Below, one piece after another: positions 8,954-17,658 of a stretch of DNA of 64,000 nt (position 1 is the first letter of the stretch; each line of letters starts with the position of its first letter). Source of the stretch: Psychrobacter sp. JB385 (lineage in GTDB: Bacteria; Pseudomonadota; Gammaproteobacteria; Pseudomonadales; Moraxellaceae). The DNA lies in contig NZ_FUKN01000001.1 of the NCBI RefSeq assembly GCF_900163785.1, positions 310,001 through 374,000 on the forward strand. The letters are read 5' to 3'. Made by a program: the position numbers and the translations under genes. The notes below the pieces were generated by a model, which saw nothing but the letters and a program-made list of their open reading frames with translations, was not told where the DNA came from and made no database searches.

Positions 8954-11214
8954 CAAATTCTCAGCCCCTAACTAAGCGCTCCGTGGTTCACCCATCTACT
9001 GATAGCGCAAACGCTGCCAGTTTTGAGCATTTGGCCGTAGGTCGGCATATCGTTACTCAAAGTAATCTTGTCGATAGCAATAGATGGTACCGCAAACTAT
9101 TGGCGTTACCAGCCTATTATTGGGTACTACTGGCTCAGATAATCGTGGTGTTGCCTCATGCCGCACACTTGCCGTTGTGGCTAATAGGCTTTGCCATCGT
9201 TAGTATTGTGGCTCAGTTGCCAAGAGTGAAGGGACGATTTAAGGAGAGACGCCATCTAAAGCGGATCTACCAAGGCATGCAAATGCTGGGTTTCTTGCTG
9301 GGATTGGCAGGGTTGTGGCTGACTTACAATACTGCATTTGGACTGGATATGGGGGTGGCATTTTTAGTGCTGTGCCTAGTCAGTAAGCTTTGGGAGTTAT
9401 ATAAGCGCCGCGATGCCTATGTATTATTGAACCTGTCCTTGTTTGTCCTTGCTGCGCTGTTTTTGATGGATCAAGGGTTGGTAACAACGCTAGAAGTGGT
9501 TATTGGCGTGATTGTCGTGTTATTGGCATTCATTGCGCTCAATGATGATGGTAATACTCGCGGTGACGGTCGTCTGCGTACGCTTGGCGTCTTGGGTATT
9601 GGGGCATTGCCATTGTTGGTTGTGCTGTTTTTATTTTTTCCGCGGCTGCCACCTTTGTGGTCAGTGCAGCTATCAAGTGGACAGGCGACCACTGGCGTGT
9701 CTGACAGTATGTCGCCGGGTGATTTTGCCAGTTTAGGACAATCCACTGAACTCGCTTTTCGAGTAGAGTTTGCGGATAGTCGTCCACCGCAGCAAGCGCT
9801 GTATTGGCGAGGATTGGTGTTTAGTGATTTTGATGGGGTTACGTGGCGTCCAAGCTTAGAGCAAAGGCAATGGCGAGCGTCACCGCAAATGCCAACTTGG
9901 ATTGAAAATGCCTTTGCCACTGTGCCCGAAACCGCAAAACAGTCACCGATAAATTATACGGTGGTTTTAGAGCCTACTCAGCAAAACTGGCTATTCGGGC
10001 TTGATTATCCCTTTACTCAGCGGCAAGACGTCAGTGTGACATCAAATTTTACCTTACGAAAGGATGAGCCCGTCACTCAGCAGCTACGTTATGAGGCTTT
10101 ACAGTTCACGCCAATGCAGATCGATCCTATTTTGCCTGATGAGCTGCGGCAACTCAATCTTGCCTTGCCAGCTGAGGGGAATCCCAAAGCGCGTGCATTG
10201 GCTAAGCAGTTGCTTGCACAGTCGGGGTCAGATCCTATTCGTTATATGAATGCTATCGAGCGCTGGATCAATCAAACCGAATTTCGCTATACGCTATCAC
10301 CGCCCCGATTGAATAATGATCGCATTGATGAGTTTTTATTTGACACTAAAGCAGGGTTTTGTGAGCATTATTCCTCAAGTTTTACCTTCATGTTGCGAGC
10401 AGCAGGTATCCCAGCGCGTGTGGTGGCGGGCTATCAGGGTGGCGAGCTGAGCCGCGGTGGTAATGTCTGGGAAGTACGCCAAAAAGATGCTCACGCGTGG
10501 ACTGAAGTCTGGCTTGAAGACCAAGGTTGGGTAAGGGTTGATCCGACAAGCTTTGTCGCGCCTGAACGCGTAGAGCAGGGGATGAATGCGATCACAGAGT
10601 CACGCGGCGCGGCAATGTTTGGTGATGGCGCTGGTGCTCAAATCAGTTATCAGCAATATCAGATGTTACAAGCCTTACGGCGTTTATCGGATCAGGCCAG
10701 TTACTATTGGCAAAAAGACGTGGTGGGTTATGATCAAGATAAGCAAGCCAATTCGCTATTAAAATGGTTCAATATTCGCTCAGTCATGGGGCAGATTATT
10801 TGGTTGGCAACCAGCGCTATTATAGTGATGGTGGTTTTGATACTACTGATTTGGCAGCGCCGCCGTAGACGCTGGCATCCAGCAGACAGGCCATTGGCAC
10901 AGCTCTCCAAGCGTTTGAGCAAACGCGATCAGTTGCTGGCACGAGCAGAGGATGAAGGGATGCTGTCTTGGCTTGATCGTGTAGCGGTAACGATGGATGG
11001 TCAACAGAAGCAGACACATTCTCAGAGTGACACTGAGCGCCATCATCAGCCGACAAATAAAGCGCATACAGACACGCTACAAACCAAAATCACGTCCATT
11101 AAACAGGATTATCGACAGCTGCGCTATGGGCGATTGAGTACAGTGGATCATCGTGATGCTGAATACCAACACACACTGGCGCAGTTAAAAAAGAACGTGC
11201 GAGAATTGCTTTAA
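8950..11214 (+). CDS. tgpA: TgpA-like membrane transglutaminase (DUF3488 + transglutaminase)
   Basis: About 754 residues: an N-terminal half with several membrane helices (DUF3488 region, ~45-240), a periplasmic transglutaminase-like domain, one more helix near 620-640 and a basic cytoplasmic tail (DUF4129 region). The catalytic triad is visible as C471 (in GFCEHYSSSF), H515 (in DAHAWTEVW) and D531 (in VRVDPTSF). P. aeruginosa TgpA is reported essential, but its substrate is unknown. The longest frame opens with GTG at 8923. I choose ATG 8950 because it overlaps the upstream stop as ATGA. Likely works with the MoxR and DUF58 proteins encoded upstream. Confidence 0.88.
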   Translation: MTNSQPLTKRSVVHPSTDSANAASFEHLAVGRHIVTQSNLVDSNRWYRKLLALPAYYWVLLAQIIVVLPHAAHLPLWLIGFAIVSIVAQLPRVKGRFKERRHLKRIYQGMQMLGFLLGLAGLWLTYNTAFGLDMGVAFLVLCLVSKLWELYKRRDAYVLLNLSLFVLAALFLMDQGLVTTLEVVIGVIVVLLAFIALNDDGNTRGDGRLRTLGVLGIGALPLLVVLFLFFPRLPPLWSVQLSSGQATTGVSDSMSPGDFASLGQSTELAFRVEFADSRPPQQALYWRGLVFSDFDGVTWRPSLEQRQWRASPQMPTWIENAFATVPETAKQSPINYTVVLEPTQQNWLFGLDYPFTQRQDVSVTSNFTLRKDEPVTQQLRYEALQFTPMQIDPILPDELRQLNLALPAEGNPKARALAKQLLAQSGSDPIRYMNAIERWINQTEFRYTLSPPRLNNDRIDEFLFDTKAGFCEHYSSSFTFMLRAAGIPARVVAGYQGGELSRGGNVWEVRQKDAHAWTEVWLEDQGWVRVDPTSFVAPERVEQGMNAITESRGAAMFGDGAGAQISYQQYQMLQALRRLSDQASYYWQKDVVGYDQDKQANSLLKWFNIRSVMGQIIWLATSAIIVMVVLILLIWQRRRRRWHPADRPLAQLSKRLSKRDQLLARAEDEGMLSWLDRVAVTMDGQQKQTHSQSDTERHHQPTNKAHTDTLQTKITSIKQDYRQLRYGRLSTVDHRDAEYQHTLAQLKKNVRELL

Positions 11215-11240
11215 CGGTTTGACAATAAAAGAGGTGTGAC

Positions 11241-11513
11241 ATGACAATATATGTGGACTTTGTATGTATAGAGTTTAGAGGCCATAAATGGTGTCATATG
11301 CTGGCCGATTCTTTACAAGAATTGCATGAGTTTGCAGCATTGATTGACGTGGATAAGCGTCTGTTTCATCGTAACGCCAGCTATCCTCATTATGATGTGA
11401 CGGTACAAATGCGAGAAACCGCCATCGAGTACGGCGCGCAGCCTGCCGATAGAAGAAAAATCATTGAATGCGCAAAGAAGCTAAAAATAGAATTACATAG
11501 TCATGCAACTTAA
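11241..11513 (+). CDS. DUF4031 family small protein
   Basis: A 90-residue cytoplasmic protein opening MTIYVDFVCIEFRGHKWCHM, with H/D-rich motifs (FHRNASYPHYDV). This matches the DUF4031 family, small proteins of unknown function found in many bacteria. The ATG at 11241 is preceded by AGAGGTG at good spacing. It starts 26 bp after tgpA and may be the last gene of that transcript. It ends 7 bp before the convergent lysR gene, and I see no strong terminator between them. Confidence 0.75.
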   Translation: MTIYVDFVCIEFRGHKWCHMLADSLQELHEFAALIDVDKRLFHRNASYPHYDVTVQMRETAIEYGAQPADRRKIIECAKKLKIELHSHAT

Positions 11514-11520
11514 TGGCGTT

Positions 11521-12387
11521 TTAAGCCAAATGTACTGCTAAATAATCTACGAGCAGTCTGATTTTTGGTGATAGATGACGGTTGTGCGGATAAATGGCCC
11601 AGATATTTTCTTCAGGCTCTCTATAACCGTCCAATATACTGACCAGCTCGCCTGATGCTAAGTATTTTTGTACATAATAGTCAGGCAATTGCACAAGACC
11701 TAAATTTTTTAACGCTGCATCTACCAAGCCATGACCGCTGTTGTAGTGCACAGTTCCTGTCACCTGTAGATTTTTTTCTTGGCCTTTTTCAACAAAATGC
11801 CAATGGTCGCGTGTACCCAAGAGACAATTATGCTGACCCAGATCCTTTAATGCGCGTGGCACACCATATTGGTTAAGATAAGCAGGGGTGGCGCAAACAA
11901 AGTTGGTACGACGACTGAGTTTTTTTGCCATCATCATCGAATCGCTTAATTTGCCAATCCGAATAGCCAAATCATAACCGCCCTCAACCAAGTCTATTTT
12001 TTGATTGCTCAAAAAAGCCGTCACTTCGATATCAGGATACTGCACCATAAAATCATTGAGTAGCGGGACTATTTGTTGTTCGCCATAAGTCATAGGGGCA
12101 GTCAGTTTGACTCGGCCTTGAGGTTTGGATTGTAAGCTACTGACCGCTTGCTCCGCCGCATCTAAGCCATCGAGTACACCGCGGCAATGCTGATAAAACA
12201 CACGCCCTTCTTCTGAGAGAGAAACCTTGCGCGTCGTGCGATACAGCAGTTTGATATTTAGTCGCTTCTCCAAAGCACTGATCTGTCGGCTGACTTGCGC
12301 GGTGGATATTCCAAGCTCTTTTGCCGCGCGCGTAAAGCTTTCGTACTCTGCAACATAAACAAATTCGCTAATACCATCCCAGCGCAT
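11521..12387 (-). CDS. LysR-type transcriptional regulator
   Basis: A 288-residue LTTR. The N-terminal winged helix-turn-helix is clear (FTRAAKELGISTAQVSRQIS, then ALEKRLNIKLLYRTTRKVSL) and is followed by a periplasmic-binding-like effector domain. The subgroup resembles DsdC/CrgA-like regulators with the LPDYYV...L..G.L element. The divergent neighbour is the formaldehyde dehydrogenase gene after ~320 bp, which makes that gene a plausible target, though the effector cannot be read. A palindrome at 12411-12422, just upstream of its start, is a candidate autoregulatory site. Confidence 0.9.
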   Translation of the reverse strand: MRWDGISEFVYVAEYESFTRAAKELGISTAQVSRQISALEKRLNIKLLYRTTRKVSLSEEGRVFYQHCRGVLDGLDAAEQAVSSLQSKPQGRVKLTAPMTYGEQQIVPLLNDFMVQYPDIEVTAFLSNQKIDLVEGGYDLAIRIGKLSDSMMMAKKLSRRTNFVCATPAYLNQYGVPRALKDLGQHNCLLGTRDHWHFVEKGQEKNLQVTGTVHYNSGHGLVDAALKNLGLVQLPDYYVQKYLASGELVSILDGYREPEENIWAIYPHNRHLSPKIRLLVDYLAVHLA

Positions 12388-12410
12388 GATTATTACCCGT
12401 GTGTAAAAGA

Positions 12411-12422
12411 TATTTGCAAATA
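12411..12422. promoter_or_regulatory. Palindrome, candidate LysR operator
   Basis: TATTTGCAAATA is a perfect 12-bp palindrome 24-35 bp upstream of the lysR start. LTTR sites usually contain a T-N11-A interrupted palindrome, so this AT-rich symmetric site is a reasonable but unproven candidate. Confidence 0.4.
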
Positions 12423-12455
12423 TAGCATATTGTTATCATTACAGAAAAAACTATA

Positions 12456-12596
12456 ATGGTCATCACTATGGTAAAGAAAACAAATCCATCGTCTCGCGGC
12501 TTGCCTACACTGGGTGAGCAAGATAAGCTAGTGGAATGGTCATTTGAACATAAAATCGATACATTGATAGTTAAAAGCGATGATAATCACAGGTGA
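12456..12596 (+). CDS. Possible small ORF (46 aa), unknown
   Basis: An open frame from ATG 12456 (second ATG at 12468) to TGA 12596 encodes about 46 residues with the stretches SSRGLPTLGEQDKLVEWSFE and KIDTLIVKSDD. Composition looks protein-like, but no family is recognised and no clear Shine-Dalgarno precedes either ATG. It lies between the divergent lysR and adhC genes, so it could be a short gene, a remnant or a chance frame. Confidence 0.25.
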   Translation: MVITMVKKTNPSSRGLPTLGEQDKLVEWSFEHKIDTLIVKSDDNHR

Positions 12597-12701
12597 CTGA
12601 TACAAATGTTACGTGCTTGCTGCTCATCTAGAGGCAGCGCAACATGCATTCCAATCGCCCTTAAAGTAAATCGGCTATTCCCCATAACAACAATCCATTA
12701 A

Positions 12702-13847
<1,146 letters not shown>

Positions 13848-13877
13848 AATATAGCTGACATATTAGAACCATACATT

Positions 13878-13914
13878 AAAAATGCTACGCCAATAGTGGG
13901 GTAGCATTTTTTTT
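13878..13914 (+). terminator. Rho-independent terminator of frmA
   Basis: AAAAATGCTAC pairs with GTAGCATTTTT around a 12-nt loop, followed by more T residues. It starts about 30 bp after the frmA stop. Confidence 0.85.
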
Positions 13915-14046
13915 GAACGGTATTTTTTTGAAAGATATTTTGAACGACTTTTTTAACACTTAGAAAATTGCTAGGCTAAAATAACGTTAATATAGCCAGT
14001 CCCATATAATATAGATACGTCGATTGACACGCATTACTGGAACAAG

Positions 14047-14092
14047 TTTTCCTTGCTTGCTGTGCCTTCGCAGACAGAGGCGACGAAAAATT
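14047..14092. repeat. Dispersed intergenic repeat, copy A
   Basis: Shares a ~40-bp core with 27547-27591: CTTGCTT, then TGC, then TCGCAGACAGAGGC and an A-run. Both copies have the same orientation and lie shortly beyond the 3' end of a minus-strand gene (HAD hydrolase here, hutI there). No coding potential. Probably a genome-wide small repeat family of this genus. Confidence 0.6.
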
Positions 14093-14156
14093 TATCTCAG
14101 TAGCGCTGTATTTATTTTATAGTGGATTGACTATAACAATCAAATAAGTAGACCAA

Positions 14157-14852
14157 TTAATCATGCTTTGCACTAATAATTTTGTCAGTTAACGTTATCA
14201 GATCTGATGCCACAAAATTAGGCTCTGGCACATTGGCTGCTGGCAGCATGGCATTATGTGGTCTGGTAACAAAGGCGGAATGACAACCTGCTGCTTGCGC
14301 GCCGATGGTATCCCAAAGATGACAGGCGACCAGACACAAATCGGATAAGTCCACTGCCAACGTATCGGCAACCAATTGATAGGTTTCAGGTGCAGGCTTG
14401 AACTTGCTGACGGCTTCAACACTAAAATGATGCTCAAAAAAATCGCTCAACCCTGCTTTTTCTAGTGGCGTGGGTGACGCGCTGCTCGGAGAGTTGGTTA
14501 AAGTCACCAATCGAAATCCAGCCTCACGTAAGCGAGTGAGTGCTGGTATCGCATCAGCATGAGCAGGCATGTTGCTCATACGCTCTTTGAATTCAGCAAT
14601 ATCGCTTTCTGTCAGCGTTATCTGATAAATACCAGCAATCATACGTAATGCGCCAACCCCAAGCTCGTTAAAAGGCGTGTAAAGACCAGACAACGTCATG
14701 GTTTGTGAATACAGCACCAATTGTGCGAACCATTCTCTAAAAATAGCTTGATCATCAAAAAGACGAGTGAATAAAGGGGTCAGAGTAGTGATGTCGAGCA
14801 GTGTCTCGTTAACATCGAATACAAGAATATTTGGACTGTGAGTCGAAGACAT
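14157..14852 (-). CDS. HAD hydrolase, haloacid dehalogenase type II-like
   Basis: A ~231-residue HAD-superfamily protein. Motif I is FDVNETLLD with the nucleophilic aspartate, motif II is TLTNSP, the lysine motif is KFKPAPETY, and motif III is VACHLWDTIGAQAAG, the form typical of (S)-2-haloacid dehalogenases. A true dehalogenase role is possible, but phosphatase activity on another small molecule cannot be excluded. The ATG at 14852 is preferred to a TTG at 14858. It follows the DsbA-family gene by 29 bp on the same strand, so the two are probably co-transcribed. Cytoplasmic. Confidence 0.8.
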   Translation of the reverse strand: MSSTHSPNILVFDVNETLLDITTLTPLFTRLFDDQAIFREWFAQLVLYSQTMTLSGLYTPFNELGVGALRMIAGIYQITLTESDIAEFKERMSNMPAHADAIPALTRLREAGFRLVTLTNSPSSASPTPLEKAGLSDFFEHHFSVEAVSKFKPAPETYQLVADTLAVDLSDLCLVACHLWDTIGAQAAGCHSAFVTRPHNAMLPAANVPEPNFVASDLITLTDKIISAKHD

Positions 14853-14881
14853 AAACAAGCCTTTTTATTTGAAACAATGGA

Positions 14882-15535
14882 TTAGTCAGACATAGTAGCC
14901 AATTGCTCTAAAATACTGACGTAATTATTAACGCCTTGAGCACCGCTAACCAGATGACGCTCATTAAAGATAATCGCTGGCACGCTTTGAATGCCTTGCT
15001 GTTGCCAATGCTGCTCTTCTGCGCGCACTTCTTTGGCAAAAAACTGACCTTCTAACACTGCCAGTGCCTCACTACGATCAAGTCCTGTTTCTGCTGCAAT
15101 GTCAGCAAGTACATTGATATCAGAGATATTTCTATTATGAGTAAAATGCGCCTCAAACAGTGCCTGTTTTAACTCGTGCATACGTCCTTGCTGATCGGCC
15201 CAATGCAAAAGCTGATGCAGGTTAAATGTATTGTGCATGCGCGTGTCGTCATTGAAATCAAACTCAAAGCCAACTTCTCTTCCAGCTGCTGTCATTCTCT
15301 CGCGGCTGGCGTCAGACTCTTCTTTAGTAGAGCCATACTTTTCAATAATATGCTCACGTAGATTTTGCCCCTCGCTTGGCATGTTTGAATTAAGCTCAAA
15401 CGGATGCCAGTGAATGCTATAAGCGGTATTTGTTTGTTTTAGGGCTTCTGCCAGCTGGCGATAGCCAATGACGCACCAAGGGCAGACAACATCTGAGACG
15501 ATGTCTATACGTAAGGGTTTTTCTGACGGTTTCAT
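14882..15535 (-). CDS. DsbA family oxidoreductase, FrnE-like
   Basis: A 217-residue thioredoxin-fold protein without signal peptide, so cytoplasmic. The active site is CPWC in DIVSDVVCPWCVIGYRQL, the cis-proline loop is QSVPAIIFN, and the ending is VSGAQGVNNYVSILEQL. These features match the FrnE/2-hydroxychromene-2-carboxylate isomerase-like branch of DsbA, which acts as a disulfide isomerase or oxidoreductase linked to stress resistance in some bacteria. It appears to be the first gene of a two-gene unit with the HAD hydrolase. Confidence 0.85.
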   Translation of the reverse strand: MKPSEKPLRIDIVSDVVCPWCVIGYRQLAEALKQTNTAYSIHWHPFELNSNMPSEGQNLREHIIEKYGSTKEESDASRERMTAAGREVGFEFDFNDDTRMHNTFNLHQLLHWADQQGRMHELKQALFEAHFTHNRNISDINVLADIAAETGLDRSEALAVLEGQFFAKEVRAEEQHWQQQGIQSVPAIIFNERHLVSGAQGVNNYVSILEQLATMSD

Positions 15536-16007
15536 AATGCCTCACAGGATTTGTTTTTTATTCTATTTTAGATGGGTATTTTATCGTTACTTTAAACAGT
15601 CATCGTTTGATGCTTGAAGTGAGATAAAAACTATAACTCATACTAGGAGAATGTGAGAGCGATTGCAATGTAGGCTAAGTGACGACTTCAGTTACCTACT
15701 GTAACTTTGGTAACGAGTCCAATGGTAAGACCACTTAGTTAAGTATGAGTAGTGATTGCATTCAAATTTTAAGAGTCACGCATTTTGGTTATTTGGTTAT
15801 AAGGTACCGTGAATCAAATAATGTATGGTCAAATTAAAAACGAAGATGTAAGCCTCTGAAGGTGATTCTGGATTAAAAACTACACTCTAATGACTACAAA
15901 GTCAGAACAAAATAACTCGTCTGTTCAGTCATAATAAATTCATTAATACGGTTGTGAAAAGCGTTTATAGCCATTCTTTTATGTTTACCTGCCAGCGAGA
16001 AGCCAGC
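15536..16007. other. Intergenic region upstream of the molybdenum hydroxylase operon
   Basis: About 470 bp between divergent transcription units. GTTACC at 15691-15696 and GGTAAC at 15709-15714 form a 6-bp inverted repeat with 12-bp spacing, a possible operator. No gene is recognised. The frame of the 2Fe-2S subunit stays open upstream to 15954, but I do not consider that stretch coding. Confidence 0.35.
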
Positions 16008-16667
16008 ATGACTACCTTAACACTAACAATAAATAAGCGAGATTATCAATTCGATAATCTCGACACACGAACAACATTGCTCGATGTCTGTCGCCAACAT
16101 TTACAAATTACCGGACCAAAAAAAGGCTGTGATCACGGTCAATGTGGTGCTTGTACTATGCTCATCAATGGACAACGAGTCAATTCTTGCTTGACGCTTG
16201 CAGTGATGCATGAAGGTGATGAGATCACGACGATTGAAGGTATCGGGATGCCCGAATCTTTGTCGGCATTACAACAAGCTTTTACTGACAATGACGCCTT
16301 TCAGTGCGGCTATTGCACACCAGGGCAGATTTGTTCAGCAACGGCCTTGATAGAAGAAGTGAAGCAAAATTGGCCAAGCTATGTGACAGCCGATTTAAAA
16401 AATCCTGACGGGCTGCTCGTACAAGAGATCGCAGAGCGCATGAGTGGCAATATTTGTCGCTGTTCTGCTTATCCCAATATTATTAAAGCCATCTCACAAG
16501 TGCTTGAGAGCGAAGTTGCAGAAAAGTCTGTCACAGACGTATCTACAACGGATACAAAAAAGGGATCACAAGTCACGGGTATTTGGTCACCACCACCGAG
16601 CCAGACGCAGCTTGGTAATGCCTCAAACCCTCAGCAAGCAGCCAACACACAAGGAGGTCGCTCATGA
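16008..16667 (+). CDS. paoA: Molybdenum hydroxylase [2Fe-2S] subunit (PaoA/YagT-like)
   Basis: A ~219-residue small subunit of the xanthine oxidase family, carrying two [2Fe-2S] clusters that move electrons from the Mo site to FAD. The plant-type cluster cysteines (CDHGQCGACTMLINGQRVNSC without its last residue counts C-x5-type spacing) and the second set (CGYCTPGQIC and CRC in NICRCSAYPNI) are both present. The E. coli homologue has a Tat signal and works in the periplasm. Here the N-terminus from ATG 16008 (MTTLTLTINKRDY) has none, nor does the upstream extension, so the enzyme should be cytoplasmic. The last ~50 residues are a polar P/Q/N-rich tail. Its stop overlaps the ATG of the FAD subunit as ATGA. 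Confidence 0.88.
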   Translation: MTTLTLTINKRDYQFDNLDTRTTLLDVCRQHLQITGPKKGCDHGQCGACTMLINGQRVNSCLTLAVMHEGDEITTIEGIGMPESLSALQQAFTDNDAFQCGYCTPGQICSATALIEEVKQNWPSYVTADLKNPDGLLVQEIAERMSGNICRCSAYPNIIKAISQVLESEVAEKSVTDVSTTDTKKGSQVTGIWSPPPSQTQLGNASNPQQAANTQGGRS

Positions 16668-17656
16668 GACGTTTTGAATATAGCCGTGCAAATGCACCTG
16701 AGCAAGCTGCTATGTCAGCGAGTGCCAAAGACGCTTCGTTTATCGCAGGTGGCACCAATTTATTAGATTTGATGAAGCTTGAAATTGAGACACCTACCAA
16801 ACTTGTAGATGTGACACGCCTAACGTTAAAGCAAGTAGAAACTACCGAGGAAGGTGGACTACGCATTGGTACGCTAGTGACCAATAGTGATTTGGCAGGT
16901 CATCCTGACGTGATTGCCAATTATCCTGTCTTGTCACGAGCTATTTTGGCTGGCGCCACAGGACAGTTACGCAACAAGGCGACCACAGGCGGTAATTTCT
17001 TACAGCGCACGCGCTGTTATTATTTTTATCAGACAGACAGCCCTTGTAATAAGCGTGAACCCGGCACAGGTTGCCCAGCCATCAACGGCGAGAACCGTGC
17101 CCTTGCTATCTTAGGTACTAGTGACGCTTGTATCGCTCAGCACCCATCTGACATGGCAGTGGCTATGCGTCTACTTGATGCAAAGATTGAGACAGTCAAA
17201 GCAGATGGCAGCACACGCATCATTCCTGTTAGCGAGTTTTACTGTCTACCAAAAGACACACCGCATATCGAAAATGTCTTAGAGAGTGGCGAGCTTATCA
17301 CGCATGTCGTATTGCCAGCACCTATCAAGGGTATGCATACCTATGACAAGGTACGTGATCGTGCCTCTTATGCATTTGCGTTAGTATCATGCGCTGCTGT
17401 CATAGACGTTGGTGACAATGGTCATTTAAATACTGTACGTTTGGCTTTCGGTGGCATCGGTACTAAACCATGGCGCAACGAAGCTGTTGAGGCCTTATTG
17501 ATAGATACAGATGGTAATGATGAGATCATAAAACAGGCCGCCGACTTGCTATTGCAAGAAGCGAGAGGCAATGGGCAAAACGATTTTAAAATACCACTGA
17601 CACGTCGTTTATTAAAGCAAGTCATTCAGCGTGCACTAGCTGGCGAAGGAGCATAA
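16664..17656 (+). CDS. paoB: Molybdenum hydroxylase FAD subunit (PaoB/YagS-like, with [4Fe-4S] cysteines)
   Basis: A 330-residue medium subunit of the xanthine oxidase family. The FAD-binding motif is FIAGGTNLLDLMK and the second flavin loop is ATTGGNFLQRTRC. Four cysteines, C118, C128, C137 and C156, match those that hold the extra [4Fe-4S] cluster in E. coli PaoB, in an insertion around PCNKREPGTGCPA and DACIAQHPSDMA. That separates this enzyme from ordinary xanthine dehydrogenases and points to a PaoABC-like aldehyde oxidoreductase. Start codon overlaps the previous stop; the next gene begins 2 bp after its stop. Confidence 0.9.
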   Translation: MRRFEYSRANAPEQAAMSASAKDASFIAGGTNLLDLMKLEIETPTKLVDVTRLTLKQVETTEEGGLRIGTLVTNSDLAGHPDVIANYPVLSRAILAGATGQLRNKATTGGNFLQRTRCYYFYQTDSPCNKREPGTGCPAINGENRALAILGTSDACIAQHPSDMAVAMRLLDAKIETVKADGSTRIIPVSEFYCLPKDTPHIENVLESGELITHVVLPAPIKGMHTYDKVRDRASYAFALVSCAAVIDVGDNGHLNTVRLAFGGIGTKPWRNEAVEALLIDTDGNDEIIKQAADLLLQEARGNGQNDFKIPLTRRLLKQVIQRALAGEGA

Positions 17657-17658
17657 TC

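Noticed and set aside
9471-9920. 149-codon minus-strand frame inside tgpA
   Set aside because: It is antisense to conserved transglutaminase sequence, has a low-complexity composition, and no ribosome binding site.
15691-15714. GTTACC/GGTAAC inverted repeat as a definite operator
   Set aside because: Six-base arms in ~470 bp of AT-rich DNA are weak evidence and no nearby regulator gene matches it.
15954-16007. N-terminal extension of the 2Fe-2S subunit as a Tat signal
   Set aside because: It contains no twin arginine and no hydrophobic core, and a better-placed ATG follows at 16008.
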